Shown here: one piece after another, positions 17,949-26,830 of the stretch
Layout of the letters: the number at the start of each line of letters is the position of its first letter
Numbering within the stretch: position 1 is the stretch's first letter
Source of the DNA: Aquirufa rosea
GTDB taxonomy: Bacteria; Bacteroidota; Bacteroidia; Cytophagales; Spirosomataceae
Direction: 5' to 3'
NCBI RefSeq assembly: GCF_004118285.1
Contig: NZ_SDHY01000005.1
Location: forward strand, 1 to 64,000
Length of the DNA: 64,000 nucleotides
The notes under the pieces: generated by a model
What the model was told of the DNA's origin: nothing
The model's database searches: none
Seen by the model: only the letters and a program-made list of their open reading frames with translations
Translations under genes and position numbers: made by a program

Positions 17949-18595
17949 ACCTTAGGATACAATGCGCTTACAAAAACTAAACCATACAATCCTCCATATA
18001 AATGAGCTGAATGATTCACATAATCTCTTCCCCTACGATCCATAGCGATGGAGTACCAAGTAAACAATCCAGCATAAATAAAACCTGGTATTCCTAACAC
18101 TCCGAACAAATAAATTTTCTCCGTAGGAAAAAATAATATTCCAGCAAAAATAACTGCAGAAACAGCTCCAGACGCCCCCAAGGAATTAAAATACGGATTT
18201 TTTAATTGCTTGAAATACGTGGGCAAATCTGCTGCCACAATGGCCGTCAAATAAAATATGATGAAAATGATATGCCCTATCTCTGGAAACAAAATAGAAA
18301 ATATGTTTTCCAACTGCAATCCAAAAAAGAAGAAAGAAAACAAATTAAAGAATAGGTGCGAGAAGTCTGCATGGATAAATCCTGAGGTAATAAATCGCCA
18401 ATATTCATTCCTTCGACTAATCTCATATGGGTTCATCGTCATTTTGTCCATGAGGCTTGGTCGCTGCCAACACAACAAAGAAACTAAAACCGTAATAATG
18501 ATAATGATAAAGCTGATTGAATCACCCATAAAATAAAAAGCTTCGGTATGAAGCTCGCATAGTTGCCACAAAGCTACATTAAACTTCCCGATCAA
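17906..18595 (-). CDS. rhomboid-family intramembrane serine protease
   Basis: A 229-residue polytopic membrane protein with about six hydrophobic segments. The catalytic serine is Ser142 in the GASG motif (residues 140-143), and the histidine is His198 in SAHLYGG. HADFSHLFFNLFSFFFFG carries the conserved His/Asn of the family. It should cleave single-pass membrane proteins within the bilayer. The true start may be the Met at residue 23. It overlaps the polyprenyl synthase gene by 17 bp upstream and dxr downstream. It is the second intramembrane protease of this operon, with rseP. Confidence 0.88.
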   Translation of the reverse strand: MIGKFNVALWQLCELHTEAFYFMGDSISFIIIIITVLVSLLCWQRPSLMDKMTMNPYEISRRNEYWRFITSGFIHADFSHLFFNLFSFFFFGLQLENIFSILFPEIGHIIFIIFYLTAIVAADLPTYFKQLKNPYFNSLGASGAVSAVIFAGILFFPTEKIYLFGVLGIPGFIYAGLFTWYSIAMDRRGRDYVNHSAHLYGGLYGLVFVSALYPKVWLTFVEQVKAMLW

Positions 18596-19556
18596 CCAAC
18601 CCCGTCATGAAGCCCAGCAGGGTATTTTTCTTTTCTGGTGGTAATGCCAATGCCTCCATGTAAGCAAAGGCCTGATCGAAATAGGATTTTATTTCCGCTT
18701 CCACCGCCTGCTTAAGAGACAGTTGGTTATAGATTTCAGTCACCGCTTTCACCTTTTCCTCGGCATCAAACTGTTTTAATCCTATCCAATAGGCCAAATT
18801 CTCTTGAACAGAACCTTTTGCTAATTCCAAAGCACGTATCAACAAATAGGTTTTTTTATTCGCAATAATATCTCCACCTACCTGTTTCCCAAATTTCTCA
18901 GGATCTCCATACACATCCAATAAGTCGTCCTTAAGCTGGAAACCCAATCCCACCAATTCTCCAATTTGATATAATTTTTGGGCAGTAGCTGAATCCACCT
19001 GGGCCAATAAACCGCCCATTTCCATGGAAAAACCCAGTAAAACCGAAGTCTTCAATCGAATCATTTCCAAATACTCCCAAATCTGCACATCAGCCCTATC
19101 CTCAAAATTCATATCCCATTGCTGACCCTCGCACACTTCTGCTGCCGTTCTACTAAAACGAGCCAATACATGCTGAAACTGTGACAGACTCAAGCCTTGA
19201 ATTTGATTTAATAATTGATAGGCTTCCACCAACATCACATCACCTGATAAGATAGCAATATTATCATTCCATTTCTCATGAACAGTTTGCTTACCTCTTC
19301 TCAGAGGAGCTTTGTCCATGATATCATCATGCATCAGGGTAAAATTGTGAAATACCTCAATCGATAATGCGGGCTTTACTTGAGACTTCCAATCTTCTCG
19401 AAACAAAGAATAAGCCATCAAACACATGACCGGACGGATTCGCTTCCCGCCCAAAGACATTAAATATTGAATAGGTTCATACAGCTCAGCAGGTTGTTTG
19501 CCCTGTTCCATGGGAGCAATTTCACTATCAAGCGCTTGTAAAAATTCTTTTATCAT
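18579..19556 (-). CDS. polyprenyl diphosphate synthase
   Basis: A 325-residue trans-prenyltransferase. The first aspartate-rich motif, DDIMD, is at residues 77-81 with the usual downstream RRG. The second, DDLLD, is at about 205-209, and GGKRIRP is at 36-42. It joins isopentenyl diphosphate units into a long-chain product, most likely the menaquinone tail. The chain length cannot be read with confidence, so no symbol is given. It starts 3 bp after nuoD, whose protein helps form the quinone site of Complex I, and the MEP-pathway gene dxr is two genes downstream, a functionally coherent group. Confidence 0.92.
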   Translation of the reverse strand: MIKEFLQALDSEIAPMEQGKQPAELYEPIQYLMSLGGKRIRPVMCLMAYSLFREDWKSQVKPALSIEVFHNFTLMHDDIMDKAPLRRGKQTVHEKWNDNIAILSGDVMLVEAYQLLNQIQGLSLSQFQHVLARFSRTAAEVCEGQQWDMNFEDRADVQIWEYLEMIRLKTSVLLGFSMEMGGLLAQVDSATAQKLYQIGELVGLGFQLKDDLLDVYGDPEKFGKQVGGDIIANKKTYLLIRALELAKGSVQENLAYWIGLKQFDAEEKVKAVTEIYNQLSLKQAVEAEIKSYFDQAFAYMEALALPPEKKNTLLGFMTGLVDREV

Positions 19557-19559
19557 AAA

Positions 19560-20774
19560 TTATCGATCAACTTCCCCCATGACTAAATCCAAAGAACCAA
19601 TAATGGCCACTAAATCAGCTAAATAGGCCCCCTTGGCTAAAGTAGGTAAGACTGACAAATGATGAAATGAACAAGCTCGTACTTTCATCCGATTAGGAAT
19701 ATCTGACTTACCGTCTGCCCGAACAAAAAATCCTAATTCACCCTTGGGGTTCTCTGCTCTCACATAAATATCCATGGCTGCAGGCCTTATTTTCTTAGGT
19801 ACCAAAGCTTGTGGTTGAAATTCTTTAGTTCTTTTACAGTCACCAACTAATTTCTCCAAACATTGTTCTACAATCCGAATGGATTCTTCACATTCTCTGA
19901 TTCGAACATGGTTTCTATCCCAGCAATCTCCCACTTTCCCCATAGCACCCTCTCCCACAGGAATATCAAATTCCAACTCAGGATAAACGGAATATGCATC
20001 TACCCGACGAAGGTCAAAGGGTAAACCTGAGCCCCTTAAAACGGGACCAGAACATCCAAAATTGATGGCTGATGATAAAGGTAAAACGCCAATATTGGCA
20101 GTTCGCTTAATAAATATGCTGTTCTCCTCTACCAAATTCTTCACCTCTTGGATGGTAATTCTCAATATTGGCACCAATTCCTTCACTCGCTCTTCAAATC
20201 CCACAGGCAGGTCATAAAACAAACCTCCTATCCAAACATAGTTATAAAGCATGCGGGCACCAGACAACCATTCCAACAAGCGTTGAATATGCTCCCTATC
20301 TCGCATCAACCATAAGAAAGGAGTATAAGCCCCAATATCCATACCATAGGTACCAATGGCCACAAAATGCGAGGCTATGCGATTCAACTCCGCTACCAAG
20401 ACCCGGATGTATTCAATGCGTAAGGGTAATTTGCCCGTCAAGTCCATCATTTTTTCAATGGCTAAAACATAGGCATGTTCAGAATTCATGGAAGCCAAAT
20501 AATCTAAACGGTCCACGTAAGGAATGATTTGATTATAAGGCAGCGCCTCGGCATGCTTTTCAAAACAACGGTGCAAATAACCCAGATGCGGAACCACATC
20601 TACCACTAATTCCCCATCCGAGATAACCTCTAAGCGTAAAACACCATGGGTTGATGGATGCTGAGGTCCCAGAGAAATGATCATTTCTTCTGATTTCAAA
20701 TTTTCAAGCGAATACCGATTGGGGTCGGACAAAGCAAAATTTTCGGCTTGATATTGATATTGAAGCGAATTCAT
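19560..20774 (-). CDS. nuoD: NADH-quinone oxidoreductase subunit D
   Basis: A 404-residue NuoD, the 49-kDa peripheral-arm subunit that lines the quinone cavity. Diagnostic segments are ISLGPQHPSTHGVLRLEV near residue 35, GYLHRCFEKHAE, YVDRLDYLASMNSEHAY and PKGELGFFVRADG. The quinone-site histidine and tyrosine segments look intact. It is not followed by nuoE-J but by isoprenoid genes, and nuoKLMN lies 34 kb away, so the Complex I genes are dispersed or this is a second copy. It is the first gene of the minus-strand run and is divergent from rpmG. Confidence 0.95.
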   Translation of the reverse strand: MNSLQYQYQAENFALSDPNRYSLENLKSEEMIISLGPQHPSTHGVLRLEVISDGELVVDVVPHLGYLHRCFEKHAEALPYNQIIPYVDRLDYLASMNSEHAYVLAIEKMMDLTGKLPLRIEYIRVLVAELNRIASHFVAIGTYGMDIGAYTPFLWLMRDREHIQRLLEWLSGARMLYNYVWIGGLFYDLPVGFEERVKELVPILRITIQEVKNLVEENSIFIKRTANIGVLPLSSAINFGCSGPVLRGSGLPFDLRRVDAYSVYPELEFDIPVGEGAMGKVGDCWDRNHVRIRECEESIRIVEQCLEKLVGDCKRTKEFQPQALVPKKIRPAAMDIYVRAENPKGELGFFVRADGKSDIPNRMKVRACSFHHLSVLPTLAKGAYLADLVAIIGSLDLVMGEVDR

Positions 20775-20879
20775 AAAACAAAAGTGGTAAAAAAGCCTAG
20801 TAAATAAAAGCCCAAAGAAGCGATTTAAACGCTACATCTAAGGATGACTGAAATTTTACAACATATTTTATTTAAAGAC

Positions 20880-20910
20880 TTTGCTAAAAAAAATATTTCT
20901 TCTACCTTTG
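20880..20910 (+). promoter_or_regulatory. rpmG promoter
   Basis: TTTG (20880-20883), a 19-bp A/T-rich spacer and TACCTTTG (20903-20910): a textbook Bacteroidota promoter. It lies 40 bp before the rpmG ATG at 20950. This also shows that an upstream in-frame Met at 20881, which would lie inside the promoter, is not the start. Confidence 0.85.
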
Positions 20911-20949
20911 CAGTCCGTTTCAAATGAGGCGAAAAAAGATTTAAATACT

Positions 20950-21132
20950 ATGGCAAAGAAAGGAAATCGCATTCAGGTAATCTTAGAATGCACAGAGCAC
21001 AAAGAATCTGGCTTACCAGGAATGTCGCGTTACATCACGACAAAAAATCGTAAAAACACGACTGCTCGTATCGAATTAAAAAAATACAATCCAGTATTGA
21101 AGAAAGTTACGCTTCACAAGGAGATCAAATAG
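20950..21132 (+). CDS. rpmG: 50S ribosomal protein L33
   Basis: A 60-residue bL33 starting [21 protein letters not shown] and ending [11 protein letters not shown], a full-length match. It lacks the CxxC pairs of the zinc-binding L33 form, keeping a single Cys. It is followed 18 bp later by the DUF4295 gene and then ftsY. In many Bacteroidota rpmB (L28) precedes rpmG; here the promoter sits directly before rpmG and rpmB is absent. Confidence 0.95.
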   Translation: MAKKGNRIQVILECTEHKESGLPGMSRYITTKNRKNTTARIELKKYNPVLKKVTLHKEIK

Positions 21133-21150
21133 TTTTAATACTCAAGAAAT

Positions 21151-21303
21151 ATGGCAAAGAAAGTAGTTGCAACGTTAAAGAAAGAAGGAGGCGTAAAATA
21201 CGCTAAAATTATTAAAGCGGTTAAAAATCCAACCACAGGAGCATATACCTTCAAAGAAGAAATCATTCTTCAGGATGAGGTTAACTCGGCATTGAAAAAC
21301 TAA
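21151..21303 (+). CDS. DUF4295 protein, probable Bacteroidota-specific ribosomal protein
   Basis: A 50-residue basic protein, MAKKVVATLKKEGG...VNSALKN. It matches the family DUF4295, found only in Bacteroidota and encoded between rpmG and ftsY. I recall that the Flavobacterium johnsoniae ribosome structure contains a new large-subunit protein, bL38, and I believe it is this family; that identification is from memory. Its small size, high Lys content and position in a ribosomal-protein operon agree with it. Confidence 0.85.
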   Translation: MAKKVVATLKKEGGVKYAKIIKAVKNPTTGAYTFKEEIILQDEVNSALKN

Positions 21304-21339
21304 TTTTCAAGCGGGGCATCTTTTTTCGCTTAAATATTT

Positions 21340-21369
21340 AAGTCCCTTCGTTAGGGACTTTTTTATTTT
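21340..21369 (+). terminator. terminator after DUF4295
   Basis: The stem AAGTCCC / GGGACTT (21340-21346, 21354-21360) with a 7-nt loop is followed by a T-rich run. It ends 33 bp before ftsY, so ftsY depends on read-through or a promoter not recognised here. Confidence 0.75.
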
Positions 21370-21401
21370 TATTACATTCGTTTTTATTTTCATACATAGC
21401 C

Positions 21402-22379
21402 ATGGGATTATTCGATTTTTTTAAAAAGAAACCAGCACCGCAGGAAGAAGAGGAACTGGTGGCCTTGGAGAAAGGACTGGAAAAAACCAAAGAAGGTTTT
21501 CTATCCAAGATGGGTAGAGCCGTTCTAGGCAAATCCAAAGTGGACGATGATGTATTGGATGAACTAGAGGAAATTTTATTGAGTTCAGACGTCGGGGTCC
21601 CAACTACTTTAAAAATCATTGAGCGAATTGAACAACGTGTAGAACGGGATAAATTCGTCTCAACAGAAGAACTTGACCGCGTGCTGCGGGAAGAAATTGC
21701 TGCTCTATTGGCAGAAAATCACTCAGCCGACATGGAACATGCTTTCGCTGAGCCCAAGCAAAAACCCTATGTTATCATGGTGGTAGGTGTCAATGGGGTA
21801 GGCAAAACGACAACCATTGGTAAGCTGGCATCTCAATTTCATCAAAATGGACTGAAAGTGGTATTAGGCGCGGCCGATACCTTCCGTGCTGCGGCGGTAG
21901 ATCAATTAAAATTATGGGGCGAGCGAGTGGGTATTCCTGTTATAGACCATGGTATGAATACTGATCCGGCATCAGTTGCATATGATGCGGTCAAACAAGG
22001 AGTAGATATGCAGGCGGACATTGTAATTATCGATACCGCAGGTCGCTTACATACCAAAGTAAATTTGATGACGGAGCTGAGCAAAATAAAACGGGTAGTA
22101 CAAAAATTCATCCCGGAAGCTCCGCATGAGGTATTATTGGTACTAGATGGCTCTACCGGTCAAAACGCCTTTATTCAGGCACAAGAGTTTACTAAAGCCA
22201 CTGAGGTGACAGCTTTGGCTATCACAAAACTAGATGGAACTGCCAAAGGGGGCGTTGTGATTGGAATTTCAGATCAATTCAAAATTCCCGTGAAATACAT
22301 CGGAGTAGGTGAAAAGATTTCAGACTTACAGGTATTTAATAGAAATACCTTCGTAGAATCATTATTTGCCAAAAAATAA
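21402..22379 (+). CDS. ftsY: signal recognition particle receptor FtsY
   Basis: A 325-residue FtsY, the SRP receptor GTPase that delivers nascent membrane proteins to the translocon. It begins MGLFDFFKKK, a short amphipathic membrane-targeting start, with only a brief acidic A-domain. The NG domain has G1 GVNGVGKTT at residues 129-137, then ADTFRAAAVDQL, DTAGR, TKLDGTAKGG and the closing GVGEKISDLQVF. This is the short form usual in Bacteroidota. A strong hairpin terminator follows immediately. Confidence 0.96.
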   Translation: MGLFDFFKKKPAPQEEEELVALEKGLEKTKEGFLSKMGRAVLGKSKVDDDVLDELEEILLSSDVGVPTTLKIIERIEQRVERDKFVSTEELDRVLREEIAALLAENHSADMEHAFAEPKQKPYVIMVVGVNGVGKTTTIGKLASQFHQNGLKVVLGAADTFRAAAVDQLKLWGERVGIPVIDHGMNTDPASVAYDAVKQGVDMQADIVIIDTAGRLHTKVNLMTELSKIKRVVQKFIPEAPHEVLLVLDGSTGQNAFIQAQEFTKATEVTALAITKLDGTAKGGVVIGISDQFKIPVKYIGVGEKISDLQVFNRNTFVESLFAKK

Positions 22380-22380
22380 A

Positions 22381-22412
22381 AGAGAGACGAAGCAATGCTT
22401 CGTCTCTCTTTT
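22381..22412 (+). terminator. ftsY terminator with duplicated right arm
   Basis: A 14-bp perfect stem, AGAGAGACGAAGCA (22381-22394) with TGCTTCGTCTCTCT (22396-22409), followed by T residues. The right arm TGCTTCGTCTCTCTTTT is repeated at 22423-22439, just before the glnS stop, so either copy could pair with the left arm. Confidence 0.8.
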
Positions 22413-22439
22413 GGTTCTGCAGTGCTTCGTCTCTCTTTT

Positions 22440-24107
22440 CTATTTCTGCAATTTCGCCCAGGTATCCTTCAATGTCACCGTACGATTAAATACCAGGTGA
22501 TCTTTGGTGGAATCTTTATCTAAACAAAAATATCCTTTGCGCATAAACTGAACTGATTTTTCTACTTGGGCTTCTACCAAAGCTGGTTCAATAAACACCT
22601 GATTTAATACCTGCAGGGAATCTGGATTGATAAATTTCAGAAAATCATCTCCCAATTCTGATGCATCCTCAACAATCAACAAACGATCAAATAAACGAAC
22701 CTCCGCCACTTGGGCATGAGGAATAGACACCCAATGGATGGTCCCTTTCACTTGTATTCCTGAGGTATCTTGCCCCGATTTACTTTCAGGAATATATGTC
22801 GCATGAATCTCTTTCACAGAGCCATCTTCATTCAACTCAAAATGCTCACAATGAATGATGTAAGCACCTTTTAAACGAACCGACAAATCTGGACCTAAGC
22901 GGAAAAACTTCTTCGGAGGCTCCACCATGAAATCTTCTCTTTCAATGTATAATTCCCTTGAAAAAGGCACTGCACGCTTGCCTGTACTCTCATCCTCTGG
23001 ATTATTTTCAATCATCAAATCTTCACTCTTACCTTCTGGATAATTGGTAATGACTAATTTCACAGGATCCAACACAGCCATGTAACGGTTGGCCGATTTA
23101 TTCAAATCTTCCCGAATACAAAACTCCAACAAGCTAATGTCAATGAGGTTGTCACGCTTAGCCACCCCAATTCGCTCACAAAAGTTTTGAATGGAGGCAG
23201 GAGTATAGCCTCTTCTTCGTAGAGCCGAGATAGTAGGCATACGAGGATCATCCCAAGATGAAACGACCCCTTCATTGACGAGTTGAAGTAATTTTCTTTT
23301 GGACATCACCGTATGAGAAAGATTCAATCGAGCAAACTCATATTGATGAGAAGGGAAAATTTCCAATTTTTCGATAAACCAATCGTACAGTGGACGATGC
23401 ACGTCAAACTCCAAGGTACAAATGGAATGGGTTATACCCTCCATGGAATCAGATTGACCATGGGCAAAATCATACATGGGGTAAATGCACCAAGCATTTC
23501 CTGTACGATGATGTTTCACATGACGAATACGATACATAAAAGGATCGCGCATGTGCATATTCGGATGAGCCATATCAATCTTGGCACGAAGCACTTTGGC
23601 TCCATCTGGAAATTCCCCTGCACGCATGCGTTGAAATAAATCCAAGTTCTCCTCTACAGTACGGTTGCGGTATGGACTAGGTACACCTGGTGTGGTAGGC
23701 GTACCTTTTAAAGCAGCAATTTCCTCTGCGGAAGAATCATCTACATAGGCTAATGACTTCTCTATTAGACGAATAGCGTATTGATATAAAGTCTCAAAAT
23801 AATCGGAAGTATAGAATTCATTGGCCCAAGTGAAACCTAACCAAGCTACATCCTTTTTGATGGATTCTACGTATTCAGTTTCCTCCGTGATTGGATTGGT
23901 GTCATCAAAACGCAGGTTGGTCTTTCCGCCAAATTGCTCCGCTAAACCAAAATTAAGGCAAATAGACTTGGCATGACCAATATGTAAATATCCATTAGGT
24001 TCAGGAGGAAATCGAGTAAAAATCCCTTGAGGATACTTTCCCGAGGCTAAATCTGACTGTACAATTTCTTCTAAAAAATTAAGGGACTTGGGTTTTAATT
24101 CTTCCAT
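22440..24107 (-). CDS. glnS: glutaminyl-tRNA synthetase
   Basis: A 555-residue class I synthetase. The HIGH signature is at residues 42-45 ([18 protein letters not shown]), with RFDDTNP after it and a KMSKS-like VMSKRKL at about 273. The C-terminal anticodon-binding beta-barrels are present ([37 protein letters not shown]). The GlnRS-type FPPEPNG motif and [11 protein letters not shown] support GlnRS over a non-discriminating GluRS. Having GlnRS means this organism charges tRNA-Gln directly. It converges with ftsY across the shared terminator. Confidence 0.95.
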   Translation of the reverse strand: MEELKPKSLNFLEEIVQSDLASGKYPQGIFTRFPPEPNGYLHIGHAKSICLNFGLAEQFGGKTNLRFDDTNPITEETEYVESIKKDVAWLGFTWANEFYTSDYFETLYQYAIRLIEKSLAYVDDSSAEEIAALKGTPTTPGVPSPYRNRTVEENLDLFQRMRAGEFPDGAKVLRAKIDMAHPNMHMRDPFMYRIRHVKHHRTGNAWCIYPMYDFAHGQSDSMEGITHSICTLEFDVHRPLYDWFIEKLEIFPSHQYEFARLNLSHTVMSKRKLLQLVNEGVVSSWDDPRMPTISALRRRGYTPASIQNFCERIGVAKRDNLIDISLLEFCIREDLNKSANRYMAVLDPVKLVITNYPEGKSEDLMIENNPEDESTGKRAVPFSRELYIEREDFMVEPPKKFFRLGPDLSVRLKGAYIIHCEHFELNEDGSVKEIHATYIPESKSGQDTSGIQVKGTIHWVSIPHAQVAEVRLFDRLLIVEDASELGDDFLKFINPDSLQVLNQVFIEPALVEAQVEKSVQFMRKGYFCLDKDSTKDHLVFNRTVTLKDTWAKLQK

Positions 24108-24356
24108 TCAATATAAGTTCTTGACAGTTTTGTCGTTTTTAGGGTCAAAATTTGGTAAATCCTACCTCAAAAATAAGCATTATTTAAGCGTTGAGAACAG
24201 AAAGCTTCTAGAATATTCTGCATTTCAAATTTAATTGAAGTTTTATGTGCCATTTAATAAATTTCTTAACCTACATAAGATATTTTTACTTAATTTAGAG
24301 CTTAATTCAAAAGGTAGCTTTATAGTTTAATTAATCTACTCAAACTCGTTCTTAAC

Positions 24357-26777
24357 ATGATGAACAAATTTTTCAAAATCAATTTATCCGCCATCCTTGT
24401 TTTACTGGTGGCGTTTTCAGCCTCCGCTCAAGTAATCAATGGCAAATTTGGCACTTCCTATGCAGTGGTTCCAAATGGAGAGGCTAAGGCCTTAGTTGCT
24501 TCAGGATGTCCAGCTGGAAGTTATTACGATTGGGCATCTTACACCAATGGTGGTAGGTCTAACTACGATGACCAATCTTCTTCTTGGGATTTAGCCTATG
24601 CAGGAGCAGGAGATGGCACTTCGGTAACAGCTTATGCAAGAACATTAGATAACAACCCAGGAGGTAACATTCCTCCTTATGTATATGAGCTCAGATGTAA
24701 ACTTCCTGGTGGAGGCGCTCCGGCAGGTTATGCAGATCGTGTTTCTCAGGTGTACATTTCTCCTATTGTAGATATGAACAGTTACAATGCAAATCCATCC
24801 ATTTATGAGAAGACTTGCGCTGATTTGGAAAATCCTAGCATTGGAACTTTAGCCTTAAAAGCAGGCGGTTGTCCTGAGGGCGCTTCTTTCATGAAGCCCG
24901 ATGGCTCTACATTAGATGCGTTCAATACAGATGCCATTCGTTACAACGGTGCAGACTATGTTCCAGGTAGATATAATGTTCGTTGCATTGTTTCCTATTT
25001 AGACAATACCACTTTAGAGTCAAAAACTCGCTATACCCAATGGCAAGGGATTGATGTTCCAAAATCATATATTCCTCCTAAATTATTTATCTCAAGTGTT
25101 AAGCCCATCTTACCAGATAACAGCACAAAAGAGGTATGCCAAGGTACTGTGGTAGATTTAACTACTAATGCTCCAGACTTCAATCGCTACAACTCATATT
25201 TCGAATTCCGTTGGTTTGCTTATGATGAGTATCAAGGTAAAGATGTTAAAGGTGCTGAGCGTTTTGGCGCTACTGGTTTAGGTACAAATGTTTTGTCAGC
25301 GGTTGCAAATAGTAAATCCGTTATTTACTATTTAGATTTAAAAGACAGACAAAATCTTTGCGGCAGTGCAGAATCTAATCAAATACGTATAACTTATGTA
25401 GAATTACCTAAGCCGGGTCCTATTACGGGTAACTTAGGATATTGCATTGAAGGAACTACCACCTTAAAAGTAGACTCTGCTTCTTTAGTGCGTAATGAAG
25501 GTTATTTATGGGCTGCCAACAAGACTCCTACCAAACCAGCTAAATTCCGTTGGTATGTAGACGGTGTAGAGACTGCTTCTTTAGGAAATCTTTCCAGCAT
25601 CATCTTCAAGCAAAATGCTAAAGTGAAAGTAGATTATGTATCTAACTACAACTGTCCATCTCCAGTATCTGATGAGGTAACTATCAAAAACTACGATAAA
25701 CCTGTTACCCCTACCATCACGGCTCTTAAACCAGCCAATGGTTCTTTAGTGGATGCGGCTACGGTTGGTTTCTGTGAAGGGACACCTATTGCAGGTCAAC
25801 TGCAAGCCTCCTCACTTCCAAATGGTGAAGCCACTAAATGGGAATGGAATAATGCCTTGACTACAAGTTTGATTGATTACAATAAAATCGGTTCATACAC
25901 TGTAAAAACCATCAATACCAATGGTTGCTATTCTGATGCATCAGCAGCGGTAGTTGTTAAAGTTTTACCTCTACCAGCAGCTCCAACTATTGCAGCTAGC
26001 GGTGTGACTACTTTCTGTGCCAGAAAAGATGATGATTACAGCGCTTTCAATTCGGTAACATTGACTGCTACCTCTACCAATACCGTTAACTGGTACGGTA
26101 ATGCAAACACTTCTCTTTCTACCTTGAAAGTATTAGAAGGTGTTAGAACATCAGATACTTATTACACCAGAGCAACAGACATGTACGGATGTATTTCCCC
26201 TGCTTCAAATAAGATTAAAGTTAACGTTCAGCCAAACCCAGTGGCTACGGATGCTAGAATTGTAAAAGAAGGAGTTTATACGTTGAAGGCTCTTAACTTC
26301 CCTGCTACGGTAACTGGTGGCAACGCTGGTGAGTATGAGTGGAAATTTGGTACTACAGCTCTTCCTTCAAAAAGCTATATAACTAAAGTGAAGACAAATG
26401 GCGACTACAGTGTTAGAAGAAAGTACTTGTACTCGATTGATGGTTTCCCATTAACTTGCTACACTGATTTCGCTAAATATGCTTATGTATTAGACCCTGA
26501 GTTTAGTGGCGTAGCCATCTACCCAAATCCAGTAACCAAGCCTGATGTAGATGGTGTTAACATTCAAATCTTAGATGATTGGACAAATGCAGTGGTTACC
26601 TTGTATGACATGGTGGGTCGTCCTGTATATTCTGGAAAAATCCCAGCTTTGAATTCGACGAACCCAGAGCCTACTAACATCCTGAAATTACCAGGATTAG
26701 GTAATGGCATTTACATTGTTACTATCACAGCTGATAATAGCAAATCTTATACTGGTAAGATTATTGTAAGCAAATAA
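24357..26777 (+). CDS. large secreted protein with type IX secretion C-terminal domain
   Basis: An ~806-residue protein with a signal peptide (MNKFFKINLSAILVLLVAFSASAQ). Residues ~25-710 contain repeated beta-rich, Cys-containing modules resembling Ig-like or adhesin repeats of Bacteroidota surface proteins (for example FCEGTPIAGQLQASSLPNGEATKWEWN, and segments around PGPITG and PLPAAPTI). The last ~90 residues form a type A sorting domain: VAIYPNPVT..., VTLYDMVGRPVYSG, then GNGIYIVTITADNSKSYTGKIIVSK. Such domains direct export across the outer membrane by the type IX system and are removed by PorU, whose gene begins at 61248. An adhesion or matrix role is possible; no catalytic motif is seen. 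Confidence 0.85.
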   Translation: MMNKFFKINLSAILVLLVAFSASAQVINGKFGTSYAVVPNGEAKALVASGCPAGSYYDWASYTNGGRSNYDDQSSSWDLAYAGAGDGTSVTAYARTLDNNPGGNIPPYVYELRCKLPGGGAPAGYADRVSQVYISPIVDMNSYNANPSIYEKTCADLENPSIGTLALKAGGCPEGASFMKPDGSTLDAFNTDAIRYNGADYVPGRYNVRCIVSYLDNTTLESKTRYTQWQGIDVPKSYIPPKLFISSVKPILPDNSTKEVCQGTVVDLTTNAPDFNRYNSYFEFRWFAYDEYQGKDVKGAERFGATGLGTNVLSAVANSKSVIYYLDLKDRQNLCGSAESNQIRITYVELPKPGPITGNLGYCIEGTTTLKVDSASLVRNEGYLWAANKTPTKPAKFRWYVDGVETASLGNLSSIIFKQNAKVKVDYVSNYNCPSPVSDEVTIKNYDKPVTPTITALKPANGSLVDAATVGFCEGTPIAGQLQASSLPNGEATKWEWNNALTTSLIDYNKIGSYTVKTINTNGCYSDASAAVVVKVLPLPAAPTIAASGVTTFCARKDDDYSAFNSVTLTATSTNTVNWYGNANTSLSTLKVLEGVRTSDTYYTRATDMYGCISPASNKIKVNVQPNPVATDARIVKEGVYTLKALNFPATVTGGNAGEYEWKFGTTALPSKSYITKVKTNGDYSVRRKYLYSIDGFPLTCYTDFAKYAYVLDPEFSGVAIYPNPVTKPDVDGVNIQILDDWTNAVVTLYDMVGRPVYSGKIPALNSTNPEPTNILKLPGLGNGIYIVTITADNSKSYTGKIIVSK

Positions 26778-26795
26778 GATTAACCAATATACTGA

Positions 26796-26825
26796 AGCCC
26801 CTTGTTCACACAAGGGGCTTTTTTT
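26796..26825 (+). terminator. terminator between the cargo gene and the beta-propeller gene
   Basis: A 10-bp perfect stem, AAGCCCCTTG / CAAGGGGCTT (26796-26805, 26812-26821), with the 6-nt loop TTCACA and a T-run. The next ATG (26831) follows only five bases after the T-run. Confidence 0.88.
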
Positions 26826-26830
26826 ATGCC

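Noticed and set aside
20881-20949. Longer start for rpmG
   Set aside because: The extra codons overlap the consensus promoter; L33 proteins begin MAKKGNR.
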